Source: Candidatus Gastranaerophilales bacterium (GTDB lineage: Bacteria; Cyanobacteriota; Vampirovibrionia; Gastranaerophilales; Gastranaerophilaceae). From it: a stretch of DNA of 64,000 bases. The DNA is taken from the NCBI GenBank assembly GCA_900768915.1, contig CAAGEQ010000019.1, positions 1 to 64,000 of the forward strand, written 5' to 3'. How positions within the stretch are numbered: the stretch's first letter is position 1; each line of letters begins with the position of its first letter. Position numbers and translations under genes: made by a program. This document shows positions 34,685 through 43,301 of the stretch, in pieces. The notes under the pieces are model-generated. The model was given only the letters and a program-made list of their open reading frames with translations, was not told the DNA's origin and made no database searches.

Positions 34685-35317
34685 CTATTTCAAATTCATT
34701 TTATACTTGTTATCACCGATTTTCACTTCCAAATACAATGGCTTTGTATCTTTAGTAAATTCTTTTGGAATTTCAGCAATAAAGTACATATCCAGATTTT
34801 GTAATGGCATTAGTTTTGTAGAAGTTTCAAAATTATTTTTTTCAGAATTCAATTTTGCACTAAAACAATCAAAACTATATTTGTTATCATAAACAAGTTT
34901 CATTTTTACTAATTCATCAACATCAATGTTTTCTTTATATAAACTTGTTACCATTGCAGTTACATAAAACATTTTATTTTTATCACTGCTTGCTGAATAT
35001 CCATTCACAGAGGTTTCTGAATCACCCCAGAAATAGTATTTTGTTACACCAACAGGAGCGTTTATTCTATCTTTATATCCTTTTTCTTTCAAAATAATCA
35101 TTGCATTATCACTACAAGAAACTTGTTTTAGTAATTCAATTTTTCTTGGAGCTATACCACAAACTTTTGACCACAAAGTTTCTTCTTCATTAGGAATCTG
35201 AGTTTTAATCTGATGTATTTGTACAGTACAAACCAAAACCAATACACACAAAATTCCTAGACATACTCTTTCAAATTCAAAGTCAAACAAATTTTTCATA
35301 CTAATACCAACTTTCAT
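34685..35317 (-). CDS. Unknown single-pass membrane protein
   Basis: 210 residues from ATG 35317, which overlaps the WG-repeat gene by 17 bases; an ATG at 35299 is equally plausible because it leaves MKNLFDFEFERV as N-terminus. One membrane segment (about 19-37, CLGILCVLVLVCTVQI) and an extracytoplasmic domain of about 165 residues follow. The domain has alternating beta pattern and no recognised family; KPLYLEVKIGDNKYKMNLK closes it. Its place just after the WG lipoprotein gene suggests the two work together at the membrane. Confidence 0.6.
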   Translation of the reverse strand: MKVGISMKNLFDFEFERVCLGILCVLVLVCTVQIHQIKTQIPNEEETLWSKVCGIAPRKIELLKQVSCSDNAMIILKEKGYKDRINAPVGVTKYYFWGDSETSVNGYSASSDKNKMFYVTAMVTSLYKENIDVDELVKMKLVYDNKYSFDCFSAKLNSEKNNFETSTKLMPLQNLDMYFIAEIPKEFTKDTKPLYLEVKIGDNKYKMNLK

Positions 35318-36290
35318 TCATTACTTTGCCATAATAATTTATTAAATATTCTTTTCCATTTTTATTTACAATATATCCCATTTCACCATGTTCATTTGTA
35401 TATTGTCTTAATGAATCATAACGTTTTATAATATTTCCTTTTTTATCAATAATCGCAAATTGATTTGGTTTTATATCTGTATAATAAGCTTGCCCAGAGC
35501 CAAGATACACACCAGCATAACCTTTATAAAAATCACCTGTAATAGGTTCGCCATCGCCACCTTCTAAACTGCCATATTTTGGTTTTATTACCCAATTACC
35601 AGTTTTATCAATATATCCCCATTTATTATTAATCATAACTGCAGCTAATCCATCACTGAATTTTTGTGCAGATGACGTATTATAAGATAGCTTAACCTTA
35701 CCAGTTGTATCTATAAAAGAATATTTACCATTTCTATAAGCAGGAGCAACTCCTTCTCTAAAAGCACCTGCCCATTCATATTTTTCAGGAATTATCATAT
35801 TCCCAGTTTTATCAATATATCCAAATTTATGAGTTTTAGGATTACAATATAATGCTAAACCATTATAAAAATTATAATCATAACATTCAGATTGCAAATG
35901 AAAATCTGCTATTCTTGGTGATACCGCAAGTTCAAATTTATCATTGTAATAACAAATTTTCGCACCATCAACTGTTTCTATTAAACAAGCATACATTCCA
36001 TCAGATTCGTCAGCGACATAATCATATATTGCAGGTATAACATACTCTGCTCTTGTATTTACAACTCCATATTTTTCACCATCATTTATTACAGAATAAC
36101 CGTTTTTAAACATTAATTTACAAGAAATATGGTCAAAAATAATTTTATTTTTTGAATTTTTGTAAGTATATGTTTTATCAGAATTAACAATTTCAGTCAA
36201 AGTCGGTTCTAATGTTTGCTTGAACATAGTACAACCAGTTGTGCTAAACATTAAAAAAGAAATACAGAATAATAAAAATAATTTTTTCAT
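35301..36290 (-). CDS. WG-repeat lipoprotein
   Basis: 329 residues. The signal peptide ends in the lipobox FSTTGC with Cys20 as the lipidation site, so the mature protein is membrane anchored. At least four WG/KWG-type repeats follow (YGVVNTRAEYVIPAIYDYV, FGYIDKTGNMIIPEKYEW, YSFIDTTGKV, WGYIDKTGNWVIKPKYG), and a weaker FAIIDKKGNIIKRYD. Such repeats build beta-propeller-like binding domains. It is the first gene of a four-gene minus-strand cassette and is divergent from the XRE regulator at 36456. Ligand unknown. Confidence 0.88.
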   Translation of the reverse strand: MKKLFLLFCISFLMFSTTGCTMFKQTLEPTLTEIVNSDKTYTYKNSKNKIIFDHISCKLMFKNGYSVINDGEKYGVVNTRAEYVIPAIYDYVADESDGMYACLIETVDGAKICYYNDKFELAVSPRIADFHLQSECYDYNFYNGLALYCNPKTHKFGYIDKTGNMIIPEKYEWAGAFREGVAPAYRNGKYSFIDTTGKVKLSYNTSSAQKFSDGLAAVMINNKWGYIDKTGNWVIKPKYGSLEGGDGEPITGDFYKGYAGVYLGSGQAYYTDIKPNQFAIIDKKGNIIKRYDSLRQYTNEHGEMGYIVNKNGKEYLINYYGKVMNESWY

Positions 36291-36455
36291 AACATTAAAC
36301 CCTTGTTTTAAACATACTTATTGATAAAATTACCATATTTAAAATAGGATTACAATATTAAATACAGAAAATTTACACATTTTAATATGTTTAATACGGT
36401 TGGAAAGTTATTCTTATACTATTATTCTCTTTTATATGTTTTATATGAGGTGACT

Positions 36456-36773
36456 ATGAACATAAAAAAAGACTTTGGATTACGCATAAAAGAACTTCGT
36501 AATAAAAAAGGAATTACGCAATATCAATTAGCCGAACTTGTTGGAATAGACCCAAAACACATGAGTCACATAGAAACAGGTAGAAGTTTTCCAAAGGCTG
36601 ATTTAATCGAAAAATTTGCAAACGCTCTTAATATAGAATATCAAGAATTTTTTCAAACAGAACACCTTAATTCAAAAGATTTTATCATCAAAAAAATAAC
36701 AACAATTATAAATGCACTACCAGAAAAAGAAGTTCAATTTATATATAAAATTATTAAAACTTGTATAAATTAA
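36456..36773 (+). CDS. XRE-family transcriptional regulator
   Basis: 105 residues from ATG 36456, chosen because GAGGTG lies four bases upstream; an earlier ATG at 36387 has no site. The HTH_3 domain covers about 8-65 (LRNKKGITQYQLAELVGIDPKHMSHIETGRSFP). The C-terminal 40 residues are helical and may dimerise. It is divergent from the WG-lipoprotein cassette, with about 165 bases between the starts, so it probably controls that cassette. It has no inducer or membrane domain. Confidence 0.88.
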   Translation: MNIKKDFGLRIKELRNKKGITQYQLAELVGIDPKHMSHIETGRSFPKADLIEKFANALNIEYQEFFQTEHLNSKDFIIKKITTIINALPEKEVQFIYKIIKTCIN

Positions 36774-36828
36774 ATTCTGCTTATAAAACATATTATCTAA
36801 TCAAAATTGTATCAATTTTGCCATATTA

Positions 36829-36856
36829 TTGCCAAAATATTATTTAGGAGTATAAT
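36829..36856 (+). promoter_or_regulatory. Sigma-70 promoter of the aminotransferase gene
   Basis: TTGCCA at 36829-36834 and TATAAT at 36851-36856 are separated by 16 bases, 30 bases ahead of the ATG. The ribosome site GAGGAAA lies close to the start. Confidence 0.6.
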
Positions 36857-36886
36857 TCATAAAGTATTAGTTATTGCGAGGAAATT

Positions 36887-38128
36887 ATGAAAGAACTTTT
36901 TAATGATTATGTAAAATCAATGACTACATATATTATGTTTCAAATTAAGGCTGCAGCGAATAAACTAAAGCCTGAATTAGATGCAAAAAATAGAAGTCCT
37001 ATATTTTTATCTATGGGTGCACCAACGGCGAATCCACCACAATATATGTTGGATAAACTTAAGAATGCAATAGACATTGATGGAATACATACATATTCAA
37101 CACCAAGAGGTGAAAAGTTCTTTTTAGAAGCAATTGCACAATATATGCAACGTAGATTTGGTGTTGAACTAAATCCACAAAAAGAAATTGCATCATTGAT
37201 TGGTTCAAAAGAAGGTCTAGCAAACTTTATTAGAATTCTAATTTCGCCAACAATTGAAGAATCTGATCAAGATGTAATATTTGTTCCAGATCCTGGTTAT
37301 GCATCTTATGGACAAATGATTAGTATTGCAGGTGGTAAAGCATTTCCAATTCCTTTAACACCAGAAAACAATTTTATGCCTAATCTTGATGAAGTTTGGA
37401 ACAATTTCATTGAAAAAGGTGGCAACGCAGACAAAGTTAAAGCGTTAATTATAAATTATCCAAACAATCCACTTGGAGCAACTGCAACAAGAGAATATTA
37501 CAGACACGTATTAGAATTTTGTAAGAAACACAAAATTTTGTTAATGTCAGATGCAGCATATTCAGAAGTATATTTTGATGAGAATGACAAACCATTCAGT
37601 ATTTTAGAATTTGAAGGGGCAAAAGACATAGCAGTTGAGTTCTTCAGTTTCTCAAAACCTTATGCTATGACAGGCGCTCGTGCAGGTTGGATTTGTGGAA
37701 ACGCAGAAGCAATTGACCAACTTTGTGTTCTAAAATCCACTATTGATAATGGTATTTACAAACCAATTCAAATTGCTTGTGCTGAAACCATTAACACTCC
37801 GGAAGGTGATGAATATTTCAAAGAAGCAAATAAAGAACTTAAAAGAAAACAAGATATTTTTGTACAAGGTATGAAAGAACTTGGTTGGCCAGACTTTTAT
37901 GTACCTAATGCAACATTCTATCTTTGGATGCCTATACCACAAAGATATGCAACATCAAAAGAATTTACAGATGATTTAATGAAAACATCTGGTATTATAG
38001 CAGTTCCTGGACATGCTTATGGAACATACGGTGAAGGTTTCTTCAGAGTTTCAATTGTTTGTTCAGAAGAAAAAATTATCGAATGTTTAAATCGTATGAA
38101 AGAAGACGGTTTTACATTTAATAAATAA
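36887..38128 (+). CDS. Class I/II pyridoxal-phosphate aminotransferase
   Basis: 413 residues. Family marks are NYPNNPLGA (Asn of the PLP pocket), LLMSDAAYSEVYFD (Asp pairing with the pyridine N), and FFSFSKPYAMTGARAGW with the PLP lysine in SFSKP. The last two Arg contacts (AGWICGN and GFFRVS) are present. The overall pattern fits LL-diaminopimelate aminotransferase or an aspartate/alanine-type enzyme, and I cannot separate these from sequence alone. It stands alone with its own promoter and a terminator after it. Confidence 0.85.
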   Translation: MKELFNDYVKSMTTYIMFQIKAAANKLKPELDAKNRSPIFLSMGAPTANPPQYMLDKLKNAIDIDGIHTYSTPRGEKFFLEAIAQYMQRRFGVELNPQKEIASLIGSKEGLANFIRILISPTIEESDQDVIFVPDPGYASYGQMISIAGGKAFPIPLTPENNFMPNLDEVWNNFIEKGGNADKVKALIINYPNNPLGATATREYYRHVLEFCKKHKILLMSDAAYSEVYFDENDKPFSILEFEGAKDIAVEFFSFSKPYAMTGARAGWICGNAEAIDQLCVLKSTIDNGIYKPIQIACAETINTPEGDEYFKEANKELKRKQDIFVQGMKELGWPDFYVPNATFYLWMPIPQRYATSKEFTDDLMKTSGIIAVPGHAYGTYGEGFFRVSIVCSEEKIIECLNRMKEDGFTFNK

Positions 38129-38151
38129 TTACAAATATATATTTCAATTTG

Positions 38152-38187
38152 AAGCACCTAACAAATTTTATTTTTAGGTGCTTTTTA
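38152..38187 (+). terminator. Rho-independent terminator after the aminotransferase
   Basis: A 10-bp stem AAGCACCTAA/TTAGGTGCTT with a 12-base loop is followed by TTT, 23 bases after the stop codon. Confidence 0.85.
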
Positions 38188-38215
38188 TATTATATAAATT
38201 GAAAGGATTTTTTGG

Positions 38216-38560
38216 ATGAATATTAGCAAAATTACACCTTATAATTTCAAAGGAGAAACAACTCCACAAATACAACCAAAAGAAAAACATCTTACAGATA
38301 ATTTTCAAACAAAATTAAAAAATTCTGCTGATATGTCAGATTGTATAACAGTTCCAAGAACAATATTCAAAGGCTATCTAGGAATAATGGTTGGTACAAG
38401 TTTAAATGCCATTGCATCATTCATGAAACCTTCTGTTGCGAAAAAGGCTCTAAGTATAACAGGCATTGCTACTTCTCTATACGGAACTTGGGCATTTGTT
38501 CGTCCATACATATTAAAAAATTCTGTACCAACTGTTGATTTAAATAAAGAAGACAAATAA
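38216..38560 (+). CDS. Small unknown membrane protein
   Basis: 114 residues. GAAAGGAT lies about eight bases before the ATG. The start MNISKITPYNFKGE is polar, and a membrane-type stretch at about 52-100 (GYLGIMVGTSLNAIASF, then SITGIATSLYGTWAF) could cross the membrane once or twice. The protein at 55829-56611 also begins with an Ile-Thr-Pro ... Phe-Lys pattern; this may be a lineage-specific N-terminal tag. It lies alone, convergent with the GNAT gene. Function unknown. Confidence 0.5.
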   Translation: MNISKITPYNFKGETTPQIQPKEKHLTDNFQTKLKNSADMSDCITVPRTIFKGYLGIMVGTSLNAIASFMKPSVAKKALSITGIATSLYGTWAFVRPYILKNSVPTVDLNKEDK

Positions 38561-38561
38561 A

Positions 38562-39551
38562 TTACTTTTTAATTGGTAAATATGCTTGTGTATATGAATA
38601 ATCTTCTTTAAAGCCAACATTTCTATACATCTTTAATGCACCGTAATTATCAGTTTCAGTTGTAACGTTAATTTCGGTAAAGTCTTTCAAGCCAGATTCT
38701 ACCCAGTTTTTGATTACTCCAACAGAACGTTTTAACAAATGTTCTGAATAGCCTTTACCTCTATATTCTTTATTCAATGCTACTAATGGAATATTAGCAA
38801 TTTTTCCACCAGTAACATTAGTAAATGCAATACCAACAGGTTTTTCTAAATGTAATAAAACTGATGTTGCCTCAGGTAAAAAATCGCCATAAATATTTTC
38901 AACAATTTTATCAATAATATCTTCAGTTCCTGAAATACTCTTAAAACGAGTATCAAATAATGCATCAGAAGTATCTTTAAAATTGTTATGAATAATCTTA
39001 ACAACTTCTTTTCTATAAGATTCATCCCAAGGTACAACTCTCAATTGATAACCTAAATGTGCTAATTCAGATTTTTCAAAAATCAATTTAGATTGTTCAT
39101 CATTCATCAAGAAACGAAGAACCGCCAAACCAATAAATCTAAAACCTAAATGAGCAATATCACCTGTAAAGTCACCTTGTGAACCCATCATTGGGTAACA
39201 AACAACAGATTTTTTTCTCAAGATTTTTATATCTTCTAAAAATTTTGAAACTAATAATCTTCTTTTTTCGATTAAATCTTCTTCACCTAAACAATGTATC
39301 ATATTTAATTCAATAGATTCAGATATAGCAGTTGTATAAACTAAAAATGCTGTAGGAAAACCATTTTCTGACAATATCAAACATTGAATCAAGCCACCAT
39401 CTACTGCATCAATAAATTCATCAAATGGTAAAGGTGGTAATTCAAATTTATAATCAGAAACTGCTTTTGAAACGAAGTCAGAATATACCCCTTTAAATAA
39501 AAGTGCCTTATCTTTTGTTAAATTTTCTACATTGTATGTATCTTGCATCAT
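38562..39551 (-). CDS. GNAT-family N-acetyltransferase
   Basis: 329 residues. The C-terminal half (about 180-325) has the acetyl-CoA signature RGKGYSEHLLKRSVGVI and the end NVTTETDNYGALKMYRNVGF, as in GNAT enzymes. The N-terminal half may be a second degenerate GNAT fold. It lies ten bases after ribBA on the same strand, so it probably belongs to the rib operon, but substrate is unknown. Confidence 0.8.
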   Translation of the reverse strand: MMQDTYNVENLTKDKALLFKGVYSDFVSKAVSDYKFELPPLPFDEFIDAVDGGLIQCLILSENGFPTAFLVYTTAISESIELNMIHCLGEEDLIEKRRLLVSKFLEDIKILRKKSVVCYPMMGSQGDFTGDIAHLGFRFIGLAVLRFLMNDEQSKLIFEKSELAHLGYQLRVVPWDESYRKEVVKIIHNNFKDTSDALFDTRFKSISGTEDIIDKIVENIYGDFLPEATSVLLHLEKPVGIAFTNVTGGKIANIPLVALNKEYRGKGYSEHLLKRSVGVIKNWVESGLKDFTEINVTTETDNYGALKMYRNVGFKEDYSYTQAYLPIKK

Positions 39552-39561
39552 ATAATCCTTT

Positions 39562-40782
39562 TTATAACATGTGGTGCATTTTTTCTTTTTTAGTTTCTAA
39601 ATACTTTTTATTGTATTTATTAATATCAGTTTTTAAGTTAATAACATCATGTATTTTCAATCCATAACCCGTCAATCCAACAATTTTCTTCGGATTATTA
39701 GTTAACAAGTTAAAATTGTTAAAACCTAAATCTAATATTATTTGGGCACCAACTCCATAATCTCTTAAATCAACAGGAAAACCTAATGATAAATTTGCTT
39801 GTATAGTATCTTGTCCTTTGTCTTGTAGACTATAAGCCTTGATTTTATTAACAAGTCCGATTCCACGACCTTCATGATTACGCATATAAATAACTGCACC
39901 TTTGCCATATTCTTCAATCATAGACAATGCAGTATGCAATTGAGCATTACAATCACATCTCAAACTATGCATAACATCACCAGTAAAACATTCACTATGT
40001 ACACGAATCATAGGAATTTTATCTGAACCATCATCTTTTACAATGGCAACATGTTCTTGTCCAGTTAATTTGTTTGTATAACCATAAATTTTGAAATTTC
40101 CGAATTGAGTTGGCAAATCTGCAACAGCATCACGAGAAATCAATTTTTCAGATTTTAAACGATATGCCACCAAATCTGCAACAGATATAAATTTAATATC
40201 ATGTTTTTGAGCAAATTCTTTTAATTCATCACGTCTTGCCATATGCCCATCTTCAGTCATAATTTCACACATAGCACCCGCTGCAACGTGACCTGCCAAC
40301 CTAGCCAAATCAACGACTGCTTCTGTATGACCAATTCTTTCTAACACACCACCACGTCTTGAAACACAAGGAAACATATGACCTGGTCTTCTTAAATCTG
40401 ATGGTTGTGCATCTGGAGCAATAGCAACCTCTATAGTTTTTGCCCTATCATAAGCAGAAATACCAGTTGTTACACCATATTTTTCGGAAGCATCAATACT
40501 TAACGTAAATGCTGTTTTCATTTTTTCAGTATTTTGTTCTACCATCTGTGGTAAATCCAATTTTTCAGCAATTTCATGAGAAATTGCTAAACAAACTAAA
40601 CCTCTAGCCTCTTTTGTCATAAAGTTTATAATTTCAGGGGTTACCATTTGTCCGGAACAAATTAAATCGCCTTCATTTTCTCTATCAATATCATCAGCAA
40701 CAATTACTGGTTTGCCTAATTTAAAATCAGCAATTGCTTCTTCTATAGAATTAAATTTAAAATCATCACTATTGACTGTCAT
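39562..40782 (-). CDS. ribBA: Bifunctional DHBP synthase / GTP cyclohydrolase II
   Basis: 406 residues. The N-terminal domain (about 1-205) makes 3,4-dihydroxy-2-butanone 4-phosphate from ribulose 5-phosphate; ADDIDRENEGDL is its acidic metal-binding loop. The C-terminal domain (about 206-400) opens GTP; HSECFTGDV followed by SLRCDC holds the zinc cysteines, and YMRNHEGRGIGL is the GTP site. The start overlaps the ribE stop by one base (TAATG), so the two are translated together. Riboflavin genes ribD and ribH are not in the window. Confidence 0.96.
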   Translation of the reverse strand: MTVNSDDFKFNSIEEAIADFKLGKPVIVADDIDRENEGDLICSGQMVTPEIINFMTKEARGLVCLAISHEIAEKLDLPQMVEQNTEKMKTAFTLSIDASEKYGVTTGISAYDRAKTIEVAIAPDAQPSDLRRPGHMFPCVSRRGGVLERIGHTEAVVDLARLAGHVAAGAMCEIMTEDGHMARRDELKEFAQKHDIKFISVADLVAYRLKSEKLISRDAVADLPTQFGNFKIYGYTNKLTGQEHVAIVKDDGSDKIPMIRVHSECFTGDVMHSLRCDCNAQLHTALSMIEEYGKGAVIYMRNHEGRGIGLVNKIKAYSLQDKGQDTIQANLSLGFPVDLRDYGVGAQIILDLGFNNFNLLTNNPKKIVGLTGYGLKIHDVINLKTDINKYNKKYLETKKEKMHHML

Positions 40783-41408
40783 TACACAAACCCATTTCTT
40801 TCCAAAAAATTCATAGTTATGTTGCTATTATCTGCCGATAATAAATTTTTTTCAACATATTTTGCTAAAATATCAAATTCTACGTTAACATTTTTACCTT
40901 TATTTAACATTTTTAATGCAGTATTTTCAAAAGTATGAGGGATAACAGCAATTGTAACAAAATTATCACCACATTCTGCAATTGTTAAACTAATACCATT
41001 AATTGATATAGAACCCTTTTTTACAATATATTTTTTATATTTTGAATCAAAATTTATCATTAAATCATAAAAATCATTATTCTTAGACAAATTTGAAATC
41101 GAACCAACTGTATCAATATGCCCTGATACAATATGTCCACCCAATCTATCTGACAATAACAATGCTCTCTCCAGATTAACACAATCACCTTTATGCAATT
41201 CACCCAACATCGTAACTTTAAAAGTTTCTGGTGATACATCTGCAAAAAAAGATGACTCTTTCAGTTGTGTAACAGTTAAACATACACCATTTACTGCAAT
41301 ACTATCCCCAACTTTTGTATTTTCTAAAATTTTCTCGCATTGTATAGAAATACTATTACTTGTGATAGACTGAATAACACCTGTCTCTTCAATAATACCT
41401 GTAAACAT
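40782..41408 (-). CDS. ribE: Riboflavin synthase, alpha-type
   Basis: 208 residues, dismutates two 6,7-dimethyl-8-ribityllumazine to riboflavin. The protein starts MFTGIIEETG and has two lumazine-binding repeats (about 1-95 and 98-195, the second GGHIVSGHIDTVG). The ATG 41408 matches the universal start; a GTG two codons upstream is in frame. There is no Shine-Dalgarno sequence, and TATAAT lies only six bases before the ATG, so the mRNA may be leaderless. It is the first gene of the ribE-ribBA operon. Confidence 0.94.
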   Translation of the reverse strand: MFTGIIEETGVIQSITSNSISIQCEKILENTKVGDSIAVNGVCLTVTQLKESSFFADVSPETFKVTMLGELHKGDCVNLERALLLSDRLGGHIVSGHIDTVGSISNLSKNNDFYDLMINFDSKYKKYIVKKGSISINGISLTIAECGDNFVTIAVIPHTFENTALKMLNKGKNVNVEFDILAKYVEKNLLSADNSNITMNFLERNGFV

Positions 41409-41414
41409 ACACAC

Positions 41415-41423
41415 ATTATACCA
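41415..41423 (-). promoter_or_regulatory. Extended -10 promoter element of ribE
   Basis: On the minus strand TGGTATAAT is an extended -10 box (TGnTATAAT). It ends six bases before the ribE ATG, so transcription would begin at or next to the start codon. TTGACA nearby is too close to act as its -35 box. Confidence 0.55.
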
Positions 41424-41480
41424 TAAAATGTCAAATAATACTCTATCATTTCGATATATTTTATGATAATATACAATAAT

Positions 41481-41999
41481 ATGAACGAACTACTTATATT
41501 ATATATATTACTAAACGGACAAAGTACAATGTATGGACTTTCAAAATCGCTACAAAAATACTTTGGTGCAATTACAAAACCTGGTTTTGGAACATTACAA
41601 CCAGCATTAAAAAGAATGGAAAAGAATAACTTTATCAAATCTGACAAATTCTTTACAGAAGGTGGAAAGCCATACTATTATTATTCAATAACAGAAAATG
41701 GGAAATTATTTTTAAACGAAAAATTGTTAGAAAAACCATCTATAAATCCAACCCAATTCTTACCAAATTCAAAAATAAAAATTGCGTGTTCAGATGTTTT
41801 AGACAACAATGACAAACTCAAATTATACACAACTGTAAAAAATGGATTATTAAAATTAAAACTTGAAGCAGAAAATGCTATAAACTCAGAAGATATTAAT
41901 AGACATTTTTATAGAAAAATGATTTTAGATAATACAATTTGTGAATACAAAAATTTCATCACTTTAATTGAGGGATTAGAACATGTCTGCAATCGTTAA
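41481..41999 (+). CDS. PadR-family transcriptional regulator
   Basis: 172 residues from ATG 41481; an ATG at 41463 is possible. The N-terminal winged helix (about 1-85) has LLILYILLNGQSTMYGLSKS, TLQPALKRMEKNNFI and a Gly-Gly-x-Pro-Tyr-Tyr-Tyr-Tyr wing, typical of PadR. A C-terminal helical part (about 120-172) is for dimerisation. It has no Shine-Dalgarno sequence. It is divergent from ribE and overlaps the radical SAM gene by 17 bases, so it may control one of them. Confidence 0.85.
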   Translation: MNELLILYILLNGQSTMYGLSKSLQKYFGAITKPGFGTLQPALKRMEKNNFIKSDKFFTEGGKPYYYYSITENGKLFLNEKLLEKPSINPTQFLPNSKIKIACSDVLDNNDKLKLYTTVKNGLLKLKLEAENAINSEDINRHFYRKMILDNTICEYKNFITLIEGLEHVCNR

Positions 42000-43254
42000 C
42001 TCTGTAGAAAAAGGCTCTATTGCCGAAGAATTAGAAATCGAAAATGGTGATATATTATTAAGTATTGATGGAGCAGAATTAACTGACTTAATTGATTATA
42101 ATTTCTACTGTAAAGGTGAAATTATTACTATTGAGATTCAAAAGAAAAATGGTGAAATTGAAGAAATAGAATTAGAAAAAGATTATGATGAAAATTTAGG
42201 TATAATCTTTGAGAGTGCTGTTTTTGATAAAATACATCCTTGCCTAAACAAATGCATCTTTTGTTTTGTTGACCAACAACCAAAAGGTTTAAGAGATACT
42301 TTGTATATTAAAGATGATGATTATAGACTGTCGTACTTACAAGGAACATACATCACACTTACAAATCTTACACAAAAAGACAAAGATAGAATTGCAAGAA
42401 TGCATCTAGGTCCATTTTATATTTCAGTACATACAACAAATCCAGAACTACGTGTAAAAATGCAACGTAATCCGAATGCTTGTAAGATAATGGAAGAATT
42501 AAATTGGTTTAAAGAACAAGAAATTCCTTTCCATACACAAATAGTTTTATGTCCTGGATTTAATGATGGAGTTGAATTAGAAAGAACATTAAAAGATTTA
42601 ACATCATTAGGTGATTGTGTTTTATCAATAGCAATTGTTCCAGTTGGTATAACAACATATAGAAAAGATTCTGTTTTAAAACGAGTAACAAAAGATATTG
42701 CAAAAGAAACAATTAAAATTTCAGACAAATATCCTAAAGCGTGTTGTTCCGACGAATTTTTTATACTTGCCGATAAAGAAATACCTCCTACTGAATATTA
42801 TGGAAATTTTGAACAATTAGATGATGGTGTAGGAGCATTAAGAGCATTATTAGACGATTTTTATCAATATCAATTACCTACAAAGATAAGAAAGCCTTTA
42901 AAATTGACACTTGCTACATCTTATGCAGCACTACCTGCTTTAAATAAAATTAATGAAGAATTAAATAAAATTAAAAACTTAAAAAGCACTGTAAAACCTG
43001 TTAAAGCTGAATATTGGGGAGAAAATATAACAGTTGCCGGATTGATTACATCAGAAGATTTGATTAGAACATTGAAGAATGATGAGTCTGACTATGTAGT
43101 TGTTCCATCTGTTATGCTGAAACCATTTACAGAATTATTTTTAGATGGAAAAAGTCTAGACTACGTGAAAGAACAAACCAAAAAGAATTTTATAGTAATA
43201 AAAGAACAATATTCTATTAAACAACTCATAGAGTTTATAAAAACATACGAATAA
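41983..43254 (+). CDS. DUF512/TIGR03279-type iron-sulfur (radical SAM) protein with PDZ domain
   Basis: 423 residues. Residues 1-65 form a PDZ-like domain (SVEKGSIAEELEIENGD). Cys87, Cys91 and Cys94 (HPCLNKCIFCFVDQ) are the CxxxCxxC [4Fe-4S] site. The C-terminal DUF512 region (about 250-420) contains SDEFFILADKEIP. TIGR03279 describes a cyanobacterial-type oxidoreductase of this layout, and DUF512 proteins also occur in Firmicutes. The reaction is unknown. It starts 17 bases inside the PadR gene. Confidence 0.85.
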   Translation: MSAIVNSVEKGSIAEELEIENGDILLSIDGAELTDLIDYNFYCKGEIITIEIQKKNGEIEEIELEKDYDENLGIIFESAVFDKIHPCLNKCIFCFVDQQPKGLRDTLYIKDDDYRLSYLQGTYITLTNLTQKDKDRIARMHLGPFYISVHTTNPELRVKMQRNPNACKIMEELNWFKEQEIPFHTQIVLCPGFNDGVELERTLKDLTSLGDCVLSIAIVPVGITTYRKDSVLKRVTKDIAKETIKISDKYPKACCSDEFFILADKEIPPTEYYGNFEQLDDGVGALRALLDDFYQYQLPTKIRKPLKLTLATSYAALPALNKINEELNKIKNLKSTVKPVKAEYWGENITVAGLITSEDLIRTLKNDESDYVVVPSVMLKPFTELFLDGKSLDYVKEQTKKNFIVIKEQYSIKQLIEFIKTYE

Positions 43255-43301
43255 TTATATTTGTTATATACTTAACGTATTAGCAAAAGGGAGTATAAAA
43301 A

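Noticed and set aside
41429..41434. TTGACA (minus strand) as -35 box for ribE
   Set aside because: It is eight bases from the TATAAT, far from the 16-18 needed; the extended -10 explains the promoter better.
41415..41480. FMN riboswitch upstream of ribE
   Set aside because: The gap is too short (about 70 bases shared with PadR) and no RFN-element bases were seen.
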